DNA of 64,000 nt from Pseudochrobactrum asaccharolyticum (GCF_003314995.1 NZ_QNRH01000008.1:100278-164277); one strand, 5' to 3'; numbered from the stretch's first letter, positions 8,575-16,427 are shown. Program-made: numbers and translations. Notes: generated from the letters alone by a model not told the origin.

Positions 8575-8750
8575 AGGAATTTCACCACAAGTCATTGCAT
8601 TCTATAACACTTTCAAAAACATGAATAACTTCATGCATAACATTACGAATTTGTAATTAGACATTCCATATTGATCCCACATTGCTGGTCAATATTACTC
8701 CGCATGCCATCCCAAGGCTTAGTGTAACGCATGACGGAGTTATTATAACT

Positions 8751-9218
8751 ATGAATACGAAAACAATCATTCTCGCACTCGTTGCTTCCTCAGTTCTTGC
8801 AGCACCAGTCTTAGCGCAAGAAAAAACAGAAAAGAATGTTGAGCAAACTGCGCAGCATACATCAGGCCACCGTGATCGTGGTCCGATTGATCTGGAAAAA
8901 TTCACCCGTATGGAGGAATTGAAAGCCGCTGACACCAATAAGGATGGCATTCTCTCCCGTGAAGAAATTGAAGCCCATGCGCAGAAAATGATGGTCAAGC
9001 GTGCAGCAGACCGGATGGAGCGCCGTCTTGATGTGAATGGTGACGGCAAAATTTCGCTCGAAGCCATTGAGAAACACCGTACTGCCCGTTTTGCCGAACT
9101 TGACAAAAACAAAGACGGCAAGCTCGATCGCAGTGAGCTGAAAGCAGGGAAACACCACGGCAAAGGTGAGCAGCGCCATAAAAGCAGAGACCACGGCAAG
9201 CACACACCAGCTGAATAA
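8751..9218 (+). CDS. Secreted EF-hand calcium-binding protein
   Basis: 155 residues from ATG at 8751 (ACGGAG about 13 nt upstream). A signal peptide occupies residues 1-22, ending APVLAQ. Three canonical 12-residue EF-hand loops follow: DTNKDGILSREE, DVNGDGKISLEA and DKNKDGKLDRSE. The last 25 residues are rich in His, Lys and Gly (KHHGKGEQRHKSRDHGKH), which suggests a second metal-binding or charged surface. It is a periplasmic or exported calcium-binding protein of unknown partner. It is transcribed alone, between an inverted repeat and a strong terminator, downstream of the atpB paralogue. Confidence 0.88.
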   Translation: MNTKTIILALVASSVLAAPVLAQEKTEKNVEQTAQHTSGHRDRGPIDLEKFTRMEELKAADTNKDGILSREEIEAHAQKMMVKRAADRMERRLDVNGDGKISLEAIEKHRTARFAELDKNKDGKLDRSELKAGKHHGKGEQRHKSRDHGKHTPAE

Positions 9219-9228
9219 CCATCCAGCA

Positions 9229-9261
9229 AAAATAAGCCCGGCGAAAATGCCGGGTTTATTT
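9229..9261 (+). terminator. Rho-independent terminator after the EF-hand gene
   Basis: AAATAAGCCCGGC pairs with GCCGGGTTTATTT around the 6-nt loop GAAAAT; the 3' arm ends in a T-rich run. Confidence 0.9.
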
Positions 9262-9360
9262 GTTTAAAGAACATTCTTTCGGCATGTTTAAATTTTAAAA
9301 GTATAAATTCATTGCTTTATTCAAATTTTAGTACAAGATTATATAAACGGGAGAGATAAC

Positions 9361-9585
9361 ATGCCTTTCCATAAGTCAGATTATCTTGGGATCTATAAAC
9401 CTGAACAGTTAAATACGCTTCAGGCTGCATATAATGAAACATGCGAAATTCTGGGACATTGTCCGACAACTGACGAGAATAAAAACCAGTTGGCGCGCAC
9501 AGTTATCCGGATTTATGAAAGCGGCATTCAGGATCCGCACGAGATAGCCAGTCTTATCTTGCAGATCGAAAATTTACGTCCATAG
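9361..9585 (+). CDS. Small soluble protein of unknown function, 74 aa
   Basis: 74 residues starting at ATG 9361 with GGGAGAG 7 nt upstream. No signal peptide or membrane segment. The pattern EQLNTLQAAYNETCEILG, then NQLARTVIRIYESGIQDP, resembles small alphaproteobacterial proteins with a C-terminal helix followed by G-x-x-DP; I do not know their function. It has two cysteines 8 residues apart (Cys28 and Cys36 approximately). The gene sits between the EF-hand gene and the second FNR-type box, behind a strongly AT-rich upstream region (9262-9360). Confidence 0.75.
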   Translation: MPFHKSDYLGIYKPEQLNTLQAAYNETCEILGHCPTTDENKNQLARTVIRIYESGIQDPHEIASLILQIENLRP

Positions 9586-9602
9586 CGCATTTCACAATCA
9601 GG

Positions 9603-9616
9603 TTGATCCTGATCAA
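9603..9616. promoter_or_regulatory. FNR/FixK-type box with matching -10 element
   Basis: TTGATCCTGATCAA, identical to the box at 7302-7315. A -10-like TAAATT at 9639-9644 lies about 32 bp from its centre, as expected of a class II FNR promoter with a start near 9651. The transcript would then carry about 150 nt of leader before the microprotein start at 9802. Confidence 0.78.
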
Positions 9617-9801
9617 TGCACGAACAGACAGCACAGACTAAATTACAGACTGCAAGCATTGAAATGAACAGCGCTTCGGAAATACCCGTCTATGCAGAAA
9701 TGTTCGTGTGCGACGGCCATATCTGCCATCCCTTTACGAAGCCGCAGACTATCTACAGAGGCACAAGGTTTTCACTTCAGGAAAACCATTCGGAGGGACG
9801 A

Positions 9802-10005
9802 ATGTCTACAAATTTCCATCTGGCATCGATGATCGGCTCGATTGCATTTATTGTTCTCGTCGGCTGCGGCTTTATTGTTGTTCTGACAGTGCCTGCTCTG
9901 GCACATAAGCCAATCTATCCTATGCTGACTGTCGTCGGCGTCGCTTTGGTCGTTACACCGATTATTGGCTGGTATGTTGCTACGCGTATGCAGCAACTTC
10001 GGTAG
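9802..10005 (+). CDS. Two-helix membrane microprotein (copy 1)
   Basis: 67 residues. The start is ATG 9802 with GGAGGG 5-6 nt upstream; the frame is open back to 9616, but that extension has no ribosome site and overlaps the FNR-type box. There are two predicted membrane helices, GSIAFIVLVGCGFIVVLTVP and YPMLTVVGVALVVTPIIGWY, then a short basic tail (ATRMQQLR). It is clearly paralogous to the protein at 10272-10508: both begin MST-x-F and share IVVLT(V/I)P, a (V/I)TP-(I/F)I-x-W segment and a final A-x-RM. Function unknown. Placement behind an FNR-type promoter suggests a membrane role in low oxygen. Confidence 0.82.
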   Translation: MSTNFHLASMIGSIAFIVLVGCGFIVVLTVPALAHKPIYPMLTVVGVALVVTPIIGWYVATRMQQLR

Positions 10006-10038
10006 ACAAGACAGTGTCACCTCAGTTTCTGAGTTTCA

Positions 10039-10068
10039 TCCCCGAAAGCAGGCTCTGTTTTCGGGGAT
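10039..10068 (+). terminator. Rho-independent terminator after microprotein copy 1
   Basis: ATCCCCGAAA pairs with TTTTCGGGGAT around a 9-10 nt loop, followed by ATTTATATT. The rest of 10006-10271 holds no gene; it contains a small palindrome TGCCA-AG-TGGCA near 10083 and must carry the promoter of microprotein copy 2. Confidence 0.75.
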
Positions 10069-10271
10069 ATTTATATTCTGTGTGCCAAGTGGCAAAAAGT
10101 GTCACAGTCAATTTAAAGAGAGAGTATTAGGCGCTGCTTGAAATAATAGCGGTCTGCTGAAATAGTTTCTTTATCCCGATGCTGCTCCGTGAGTCTTGTG
10201 CACGGCAATATCAACGGAACCAAATCATATCCGGTCGCGTTGATAAGAAAGAGCATAAGGGAGGCAAATGA

Positions 10272-10508
10272 ATGTCTACTCGTTTTCAGATTGCCGTATT
10301 ACTGAGCCTGATGGTCAATGCCGTATTGTTCGGAATTGGTATGATCATTGTACTTACAATCCCTGATTTAGCGCAAAACGCTAAATATCTTATTCCTGTC
10401 GTCATTGGCTGCAGTTTTCTGATTACCCCGTTTATATCCTGGTTTATGGCACCGCGTATGCGCAACCGTTACTGGCAGAACAGAAATCATAAAACCGGCA
10501 GCTTCTAG
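10272..10508 (+). CDS. Two-helix membrane microprotein (copy 2)
   Basis: 78 residues with GGGAGG upstream of ATG 10272. Two membrane helices: LMVNAVLFGIGMIIVLTIP and LIPVVIGCSFLITPFISWFM, then a basic tail RMRNRYWQNRNHK. It is a paralogue of the 67-residue protein at 9802-10005 with a longer, more basic C-terminus. No perfect FNR-type box precedes it; TTGAT near 10240 is only a half-site. It may be transcribed with the lipoprotein gene that starts 30 bp after its stop. Confidence 0.82.
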   Translation: MSTRFQIAVLLSLMVNAVLFGIGMIIVLTIPDLAQNAKYLIPVVIGCSFLITPFISWFMAPRMRNRYWQNRNHKTGSF

Positions 10509-10538
10509 ATCAGGTCTACGACCAATAAGGATTTTATC

Positions 10539-10784
10539 ATGCGTTTAGCTATCATTGCAGTGGCCGCGATTGTTGCACTCTCCGGCTGTACATCAACAGA
10601 AAAAGATTTGAGCGTGGGTACTGCTGCAGGCGCAGTTATCGGCGGTATCGCCGGTGGCGGCAAAGGTGCACTGATCGGTGCCGGCGCCGGTGCGGTCGGC
10701 GGCCTTCTGGTTCGCAATCTGCGCAACGGTAAATGCCAGTATCGCAACAGCCGCGGCCATATCTACACAGCTAATTGTAAATAA
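10539..10784 (+). CDS. Glycine-zipper lipoprotein
   Basis: 81 residues. A lipobox (LSGC) puts the lipidated cysteine at about residue 19. The mature part is a glycine-zipper segment (GTAAGAVIGGIAGGGKGALI, continuing GAGAGAVGG) that can insert in or span a membrane, followed by a short tail with two cysteines (KCQYR and TANCK) that could form a disulfide. Small glycine-zipper lipoproteins are common outer-membrane stress proteins in alphaproteobacteria. AATAAGG provides the ribosome site. It ends a run of small envelope genes and is followed by a strong terminator. Confidence 0.82.
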   Translation: MRLAIIAVAAIVALSGCTSTEKDLSVGTAAGAVIGGIAGGGKGALIGAGAGAVGGLLVRNLRNGKCQYRNSRGHIYTANCK

Positions 10785-10849
10785 CCGCAGCATTTGACGG
10801 TATTTGCAAATGCCCGAGCTTAGGCTCTGCGCTGTATGAATTTTTAAAG

Positions 10850-10883
10850 GCGGCCTTTATCCGGAAACGGAAAGGCCGCTTTT
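10850..10883. terminator. Bidirectional terminator between convergent genes
   Basis: GCGGCCTTT / AAAGGCCGC, 9-bp perfect stem with a 12-nt loop. TTTT follows on the plus strand and TTTAAAAATT on the minus strand. It serves the glycine-zipper lipoprotein gene and the proline-rich protein gene at 10894-11202. Confidence 0.85.
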
Positions 10884-10893
10884 ACATTTCCTG

Positions 10894-11202
10894 TCAGGGC
10901 TTGGTTTGCGGCTTGCAGACCATGCGGTAAACCGGCGGAGACGGTGGCGGTTGCGGCGGCTGATAGACCGATGATGTCGGCGGCTCCCACCAATTCCGGT
11001 TATTGTTTTGTGGTGGAATCCCATCCGTTGCATCAATGACAAGTTCCTGCTTGCAAACAATAAAACAAAAATCCGATTTCCCTTCCCCCTCCGGGCAGCC
11101 GATTGCGAGCGGAGGTCTCGGCGCTAACTTCTCACGCGCCTGCGCCTGAAATGACACTCCGAGCATCAGGCCTATGAAAATAATAATCAGATTTTTCTGC
11201 AT
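10894..11202 (-). CDS. Small secreted proline-rich protein, unknown
   Basis: 102 residues. The signal peptide runs to about residue 22 (ends SFQAQA). The mature chain has four cysteines, including CPEGEGKSDFCFIVC, and then a proline-rich stretch, VYQPPQPPPSPPVYRMVC. The cysteines suggest one or two disulfides in the periplasm. I recognise no family. It converges on the lipoprotein gene across a shared terminator. Confidence 0.65.
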   Translation of the reverse strand: MQKNLIIIFIGLMLGVSFQAQAREKLAPRPPLAIGCPEGEGKSDFCFIVCKQELVIDATDGIPPQNNNRNWWEPPTSSVYQPPQPPPSPPVYRMVCKPQTKP

Positions 11203-12049
11203 GTTTAAAAACTTTAAATTTCAGTTTTCAAACCATGCGGTCATTCGCGAAATTCGTAAATACCAAGGAATTGGCAGGAAATTCATTGGAGGATAGTCAA
11301 GTGTCAGCCTGCTTTCACCACGCTCAACGCGAAGCGCTTAATATTCTGCGTCTGAAAGCATGTCTTGGGCAACGCGGGTTTCAATCGGAACATGAGGTTT
11401 GAGCCCTCACATCACCGGATCAAGCCGGTTTTATCAAGATATTGCCAAGACATCATCGACACCCGCCAAAGTCGTTTCCGGTTCGAACCATAATTCTGGC
11501 ATCCATGCAAATTTCATGATTGATGGAACACGGGGTTGGCCGCAACCGGAACACATGTATCGTCAGCACGCATTATGCCCCCCAGCATAGTCTGACATAC
11601 CCTCCACCGGCTGCTATTTACCCGTAGTCGCCAACCCCGCCCACTGAAAACCATCCCCTCAGAAGAGACATATCGGGCGCGGGTTGAGAGCCTCAGATTT
11701 CATCTAATCAATAAATCCACAGGCATGCACTGAAGCAAAAAGATTTATTGCTGAGCATTAATTAAATCATACCCATGATAATTAATGAATATTTACTTTT
11801 ACCACCAATACCCCCCCGTATTTGCGGGGATTGTTTCATTTATCACGCTAAATTACGGATTTCAGCAGATCTTCGGTTCATCTCTGCTTGAGTCTTTCGG
11901 TCATCGCCTGCGTAGCAACGGCGGATAATCATATGACAAAGAATAATCCGAAATGACCATGTTGATCGTCCATAGAAATTTGAAACCGCAGACAGGCAGT
12001 CGTAATTATAAAATTACAGTATTTGTCTGATATTTAAGGTGGGATAAAT
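11203..12049. other. 847-bp intergenic region before the porin gene
   Basis: No convincing gene. A 33-codon frame from GTG 11301 with GGAGG 8 nt upstream could encode a tiny peptide but has nothing else to support it; an open frame at 11399-11590 has no ribosome site or recognisable composition. C-rich CCCCCG / CGGGG near 11813-11830 can form a small hairpin. The last 150 bp are AT-rich and must contain the porin promoter. It may be a decayed gene remnant. Confidence 0.4.
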
Positions 12050-12754
12050 ATGAAAATCTTTACACTCGCAGCGACCGCTGCGCTTTTGGCTACTCCGGCA
12101 CTTGCAGCAGATGCTGTTGTATATAATGATCCGGCTCCGGCAGTTGCCGATACATTTTCATGGACAGGCGGCTATATTGGTGTGAACGCCGGTTATGCCG
12201 GTGGCAAATTCAAAACCGACATGTACGGCGATTTTGATGAGAGCCTCTCCCTTCGCAGCAATTCCAGCGGCTTTATCGGCGGTGTTCAGGCCGGTTACAA
12301 CTGGCAGTTCGGCCAGACAGTTGTTGGTATCGAAACCGACATTCAGGGCTCCGGTGTAAAGTCTGACTTCACTGTCGGATCAATGGGTTCTGAGGTAAAT
12401 CTCGGCACCAAAGTCAGCTGGTTCGGTACAACCCGCGCCCGTCTTGGTTACACGCCGGTTGATCGCTTCATGGTCTATGCAACAGGTGGTGTTGCCTATG
12501 GTAAAGTGAAAACCTATGTCAACGCACCATTTGACGAAGGTTCATCCTCTTTGTCCGATACACGCGTTGGTTACACAGTTGGCGCCGGTGCAGAATATGC
12601 ACTCACAAACAACGTAACCCTGAAGACAGAATATCTCTATACCGACCTTGGCAAGCTCAAGTTCAACGTATCGGATGATTTCGACAATGTTGTTCACGGT
12701 GCAGCTAAATCTCAGTTCCACACTGTCCGTGTAGGTCTGAACTATAAGTTCTGA
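12050..12754 (+). CDS. Outer-membrane porin-like protein, Omp25/Omp31 family
   Basis: 234 residues with a signal peptide of about 20 (ends ATPALAA). WTGGYIGVNAGYAGGKF near residue 38, GFIGGVQAGYNWQFG, TRARLGYTPVDRFMVYATGG and the C-terminal VRVGLNYKF (terminal Phe) are the hallmarks of the eight-stranded Omp25/Omp31 barrel of Brucellaceae and relatives. These are abundant structural outer-membrane proteins, some of which bind haemin or anchor to peptidoglycan. AAGGTGGG just upstream gives a strong ribosome site. It is monocistronic, flanked by a long 5' region and a very strong terminator, consistent with high expression. Confidence 0.92.
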   Translation: MKIFTLAATAALLATPALAADAVVYNDPAPAVADTFSWTGGYIGVNAGYAGGKFKTDMYGDFDESLSLRSNSSGFIGGVQAGYNWQFGQTVVGIETDIQGSGVKSDFTVGSMGSEVNLGTKVSWFGTTRARLGYTPVDRFMVYATGGVAYGKVKTYVNAPFDEGSSSLSDTRVGYTVGAGAEYALTNNVTLKTEYLYTDLGKLKFNVSDDFDNVVHGAAKSQFHTVRVGLNYKF

Positions 12755-12773
12755 TTTCTGCCTCCGGAAATCA

Positions 12774-12806
12774 AAACAGCCCCGGATAATCTATCCGGGG
12801 CTGTTT
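12774..12806. terminator. Strong bidirectional terminator
   Basis: Perfect 15-bp stem AAACAGCCCCGGATA / TATCCGGGGCTGTTT with a 3-nt loop. It lies between the convergent porin and LysE-family genes and serves both. Confidence 0.92.
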
Positions 12807-12811
12807 GCGTT

Positions 12812-13444
12812 TTAGCGCCGTGCTTCGGTGAGCATACGAATAGCAAGCCCTGTCAGAACCATCCCCATCAACCAGCGCTGTACAACAAGCCAGCTCGGGC
12901 GTTTACTGAGAAACACCGCAATAGAACCGGCTGCAATTGCAATCATTGCATTCACGCTGACGCTTATCATGATCTGTACAAAACCGAGAACCAGAGATTG
13001 CGTTAAAACACTGCCATGCTCAGGACTGATGAATTGCGGTAACAATGAGAGATACATCACCGCGATTTTGGGATTAAGCAGATTGGTCAGAAATCCCATG
13101 AGAAAAAGTTTGCGCGGGCTGTCTTCTGGTAAATCCCTGACCTGAAACGGCGAGCGTCCGCCCGGTTTCAGCACTTGCCATGCAAGATAGAGCAAATAGA
13201 GCGCACCGCCAAAGCGAAGCGCGTCATAGGCATAGGGCACTGCCATGACGATTGCAGTGATACCAAATGCGGCACAGAGCATATAAAACACAAAGCCGAG
13301 CGCCACACCTCCCAGCGAGATCAATCCCGCGATGCGCCCCTGACAAATCGATCTGGAGATCAGATAGACCATATTCGGGCCGGGTGTGAGCACCATTCCG
13401 AGTGCGATCAAAGCGAAAGCTATGAGGCTGGCAGTTTCCGGCAT
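12812..13444 (-). CDS. LysE/RhtB-family amino-acid exporter
   Basis: 210 residues from ATG 13444, preceded on this strand by GGGGAGAG; the frame is open further upstream but the start motif and length (about 205-210 in the family) fit here. TPGPNMVYLISRSI near residue 20 is the LysE/RhtB signature, followed by GRIAGLISLGGVALG. About six membrane helices are predicted. It exports an amino acid or small metabolite across the inner membrane; the substrate is unknown. It is divergent from the VOC-protein gene, with 96 bp between them. Confidence 0.88.
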   Translation of the reverse strand: MPETASLIAFALIALGMVLTPGPNMVYLISRSICQGRIAGLISLGGVALGFVFYMLCAAFGITAIVMAVPYAYDALRFGGALYLLYLAWQVLKPGGRSPFQVRDLPEDSPRKLFLMGFLTNLLNPKIAVMYLSLLPQFISPEHGSVLTQSLVLGFVQIMISVSVNAMIAIAAGSIAVFLSKRPSWLVVQRWLMGMVLTGLAIRMLTEARR

Positions 13445-13540
13445 ACACAACTCTCCCCTTGGCATCAGCCGAATTATAGTATCGTATATTTCCTGATTGA
13501 ATTCTGACTTTACCGGCTCAAAATTGCAACGGGAGGAAGC

Positions 13541-13876
13541 ATGAAAATCGCAGCAGGGAAAAATATCGCCATCAAAGTGCCGCTCCACAAATGGGCAGAA
13601 ACAGTTGCCTATTACCGTGATAAAGTAGGACTACCGGTCAAAAAAGAGCTGAAGGCCAGCGTCGGCTTTATCTTCGGAGACATGACCTTATGGATTGATC
13701 GTGTTGAGAAACAAAGTCAGGTTGATGTGTGGCTAGAACTGTTCACAGACGATCCCGATCAGGCACTGAGCCATCTGGGAAGTCCGTTACGCGACGAGCT
13801 GGAGCCTCTTGATGAAGTGAACGGGCATTGGACATCTGATCCGGCTGGCGTTGTGCTCCTCGTCAGAAATGAATGA
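13541..13876 (+). CDS. Small VOC-superfamily (glyoxalase-like) protein
   Basis: 111 residues with GGGAGGAAGC directly upstream of ATG. The first half reads as a VOC beta-alpha-beta unit (NIAIKVPLHKWAETVAYYRD, then KVGLPVKKELKASVGFIFGD) and the end GHWTSDPAGVVLLVRN fits the last strand pair. The usual metal ligands are not obvious, so it may bind a small molecule rather than catalyse. Function unknown. It is transcribed divergently from the exporter gene, which may hint at resistance or export, but that is speculation. Confidence 0.65.
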   Translation: MKIAAGKNIAIKVPLHKWAETVAYYRDKVGLPVKKELKASVGFIFGDMTLWIDRVEKQSQVDVWLELFTDDPDQALSHLGSPLRDELEPLDEVNGHWTSDPAGVVLLVRNE

Positions 13877-14059
13877 CAAAAGCCGAATTTTATAAAAACA
13901 AATTTTCTGCGCCTGCAACGCAAGCAAACAGCTTAATCTATACGTGTGCGCCGTTAAAATCTCAGCACATTTTCCATTCGTAAAAACGCTCAGCCCTAAT
14001 TGTGTCGCTTTCGTAAAACATTAAGAACACCACAGATAAAGACCGAGACAGCAGGCTTC

Positions 14060-14950
14060 ATGTTCCCTCACCATCTTCCCTCGCAAAAAGCGGCACCGGA
14101 TGATGTGCTGTATCAGTACCCTGCCTCATTGAGAGAACAAGTGGCCGCCTCACCTCAGGTTCCGGGTGTTTATATTCTTCACGGGGCGAACAATCATTAT
14201 CCGCTCTATATCGGTAAAAGCATCAATATCAGAACGCGCCTGCTCTCCCATTTGCGCACGCCAAAAGAAGCACGCCTGCTAAAGCAGACAGCCCGTATCA
14301 GCTATATTCCGACCGCCGGCGAGATAAGTGCTCTCTTACTGGAAGCACAGATGATTAAGCAGCAACAACCGCTGTTTAATCGCAGATTGCGAAAAACCAA
14401 AGACACCTGCTCATTTGTGCTGAATGAAACAGGGCTGCATATCCAATATACGGATGACATGTCCAATGAGCCTGACAATAATGTCTATGGCTTATTCAAA
14501 AACCAGTTTTACGCCAAAGACCGCCTGCGCGAACTCGCAGACGAATATAAATTATGCCTGAGTGTTCTTGGTTTTGAACCGCACACCAAAGGCAGAGGCT
14601 GTTTTAGGTCGGCAATACAGAAATGTGCCGGTGCCTGCTGCGGTAAAGAAGATACAGATCAACACAATGCGCGTTTAGAGACAGCGCTTAAACAATTCAC
14701 GCTGGCTGCATGGCCCTATAGCAGTGCGATTGCCGTGAAAGAGAGCTTCGGCCGGTTGAAACAATATCATGTACTGCATAACTGGCGCTATCATGGCAGT
14801 TATAAATCCATGCAAGGTCTGAAAAACTACCGGCTGGATAAAGACACACTCTTCGACGCCGATATGTACAAAATCCTCGTCAAGCCAATCCTGTTTGGCA
14901 GTGCTGAAATTCTGGCTTTACCTGAGCCGTCTCGCTTCAATTGTGAATAG
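14060..14950 (+). CDS. cho: Cho-type GIY-YIG excinuclease (UvrC homologue)
   Basis: 296 residues from ATG 14060, almost the length of E. coli Cho (295); an in-frame TTG at 14000 is less likely. The N-terminal GIY-YIG nuclease domain has VPGVYILHG and PLYIGKSINIRTRLLSHLRT, then AGEISALLLEAQMIKQQQPL with the conserved Glu. The second half has the cysteine-rich GRGCFRSAIQKCAGACCGKE seen in Cho and UvrC. Cho makes the 3' incision next to bulky lesions during UvrAB-dependent repair and lacks UvrC's second nuclease half. Its last 14 bp overlap the convergent phosphatase gene. No LexA box was recognised upstream. Confidence 0.9.
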   Translation: MFPHHLPSQKAAPDDVLYQYPASLREQVAASPQVPGVYILHGANNHYPLYIGKSINIRTRLLSHLRTPKEARLLKQTARISYIPTAGEISALLLEAQMIKQQQPLFNRRLRKTKDTCSFVLNETGLHIQYTDDMSNEPDNNVYGLFKNQFYAKDRLRELADEYKLCLSVLGFEPHTKGRGCFRSAIQKCAGACCGKEDTDQHNARLETALKQFTLAAWPYSSAIAVKESFGRLKQYHVLHNWRYHGSYKSMQGLKNYRLDKDTLFDADMYKILVKPILFGSAEILALPEPSRFNCE

Positions 14951-15482
14951 ACCTGTACTCTTCGGGCACACGTATAATCGTCACATTAACGACAGCGTTA
15001 CCTTCATAATGTAACCGGACACCTTCGCAATATCCCGCTGCATCGCCCCACTCAGCATGATTGAGCAATGGTGCGCTCGCCACTGCGCCAAGTTCTACTA
15101 CACCACCATGCGTAATGATGAGCCCATGTTCGCCATCAGATAGTTTTTCTGCAATCTCTTTCCATAATGCAGCCTGCTTATAGGCATATTCTGCGCATGC
15201 ACCACCTGATTTTATAATCTGCATCACACCGGAATATGAGTTTGGCCAAGCAATTCCTCTGGTCGTCTCTTCGGAAATGCCACTTAAACCATCAATAATT
15301 TCATGTACTTCAAATCCCATGACCAAGGCTGTCTCTATCGCTCTGGGTAAAGGACTAGAAAAAACACGATCATAGGCTGCGGCAGCATCCCCTACCAACC
15401 GAGCTAAAGTAATACCATCTTGAGACAAATGAGCCCCTGGTTTTCGCCTCATCGTATGACGCAAGACATCTAGTGTTTTCAT
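14937..15482 (-). CDS. Histidine phosphatase superfamily protein
   Basis: 181 residues from ATG 15482 (GAGGG upstream). VLRHTMRRKPGAHLSQDGIT carries the catalytic His of the branch but reads RHT instead of the usual RHG. FSSPLPRAIETALVMG supplies the conserved Ser and Arg, and GLIITHGGVVE the second histidine. The superfamily transfers phosphate via a phospho-histidine; this short form resembles phosphoglycerate-mutase-like phosphatases of unknown substrate. It converges on cho with a 14-bp overlap of coding ends. Confidence 0.8.
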   Translation of the reverse strand: MKTLDVLRHTMRRKPGAHLSQDGITLARLVGDAAAAYDRVFSSPLPRAIETALVMGFEVHEIIDGLSGISEETTRGIAWPNSYSGVMQIIKSGGACAEYAYKQAALWKEIAEKLSDGEHGLIITHGGVVELGAVASAPLLNHAEWGDAAGYCEGVRLHYEGNAVVNVTIIRVPEEYRSIHN

Positions 15483-15818
15483 TCGGCATCCCTCACTCTT
15501 TACCACAAGCACTCTAACCAAAGCATATTCAACTGAGCAATCATATGAAATTGGGTAAAAGCCAGTTTCAAGGCACGCTTCAATACAGCCATGGAATTTT
15601 CCATTTTCAACTGCTTGCATGACATGAAAAGAAACACGAAAATAACAGCTTGTTCGCATCAGAATAAGCGATGATTATTGGCAAAGAATATGCATAAAAA
15701 GGTCGATGGGATCAGGGAAGAGATAAGAAGCGCCTAAACAAAGCAGCGCTATGCAAGCAAATTTCATCAAAGAAATTCGTTGCTAAAAACACAACAATTA
15801 CAAAGAGAAGATTGTAAG
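15483..15818. other. Intergenic region upstream of the phosphatase gene
   Basis: 336 bp with no convincing gene. It must hold the promoter for the minus-strand histidine phosphatase. The last 30 bases form the 3' flank of the first tRNA-Thr gene and are shared in part with the flank of the second copy. Confidence 0.4.
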
Positions 15819-15894
<76 letters not shown>

Positions 15895-15903
15895 AACAAC
15901 GGC

Positions 15904-15931
15904 TAGATAGCATATTCTTTTCGTTTGTAAA
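15904..15931 (-). promoter_or_regulatory. Promoter of tRNA-Thr copy 1
   Basis: On the minus strand TTTACA (15926-15931), 16 bp, then TATCTA (15904-15909), placing the transcription start near 15897, a few bases before the tRNA. The same arrangement and sequence precede copy 2. Confidence 0.65.
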
Positions 15932-16313
15932 CTGCAAACTCTGCAAATAGATCAGAGAAAACCACAGGATAATGCAAACCGGCACTAAAATGTTGATTTT
16001 GTCAGCTGTGTGCTTCTTTTATTGATATAAAATTGCCCAAAATCCCAGCATTTCAAAAACACTAACTGCGACTCACAAAAGCAAAATACCAAACAGAATC
16101 AAAAGCACTCTGAAAGTTGAATAGCAAAGATCAGATATATAGCTGTGCTGAAACAGACAAGATCAAACCATAAAAACGCCGGAGCATCCAACAGGTGATA
16201 CCAGCGCTCAATCGTCAAAATAAAATAATGAGAAAATTTTGTATGCGTTTACAGTACCTATCCTATAAATAGGATCAGTCATAAAATGCAACAATTACAA
16301 TGAAAGATGTAAG
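15932..16313. other. Spacer between the two tRNA-Thr genes
   Basis: About 380 bp of AT-rich sequence without a supported gene. Its right end (CAACAATTACAA...GTAAGTGG) repeats the 3' flank of copy 1, so the duplication extends beyond the tRNA itself. Confidence 0.45.
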
Positions 16314-16389
<76 letters not shown>

Positions 16390-16399
16390 AACTGACGGC

Positions 16400-16427
16400 T
16401 AGATAGCATATTCTTTTTGGTTGTAAA
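16400..16427 (-). promoter_or_regulatory. Promoter of tRNA-Thr copy 2
   Basis: TTTACA (16422-16427), 16 bp, TATCTA (16400-16405) on the minus strand; conserved with copy 1, including the AAGAATATGC stretch inside the spacer. Confidence 0.65.

Noticed and set aside
9616..9801. Longer microprotein starting at 9616
   Set aside because: The start would overlap the FNR-type box and precede the expected transcription start; no ribosome site. GGAGGG precedes ATG 9802 instead.
10083..10110. TGCCA-AG-TGGCA palindrome and nearby repeats upstream of microprotein copy 2 as an operator
   Set aside because: Short and not matching any regulator motif I know; TTGAT near 10240 is only a half FNR site.
11399..11590. 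63-codon open frame before the porin gene
   Set aside because: No ribosome site, no hydrophobic or conserved pattern, atypical composition.
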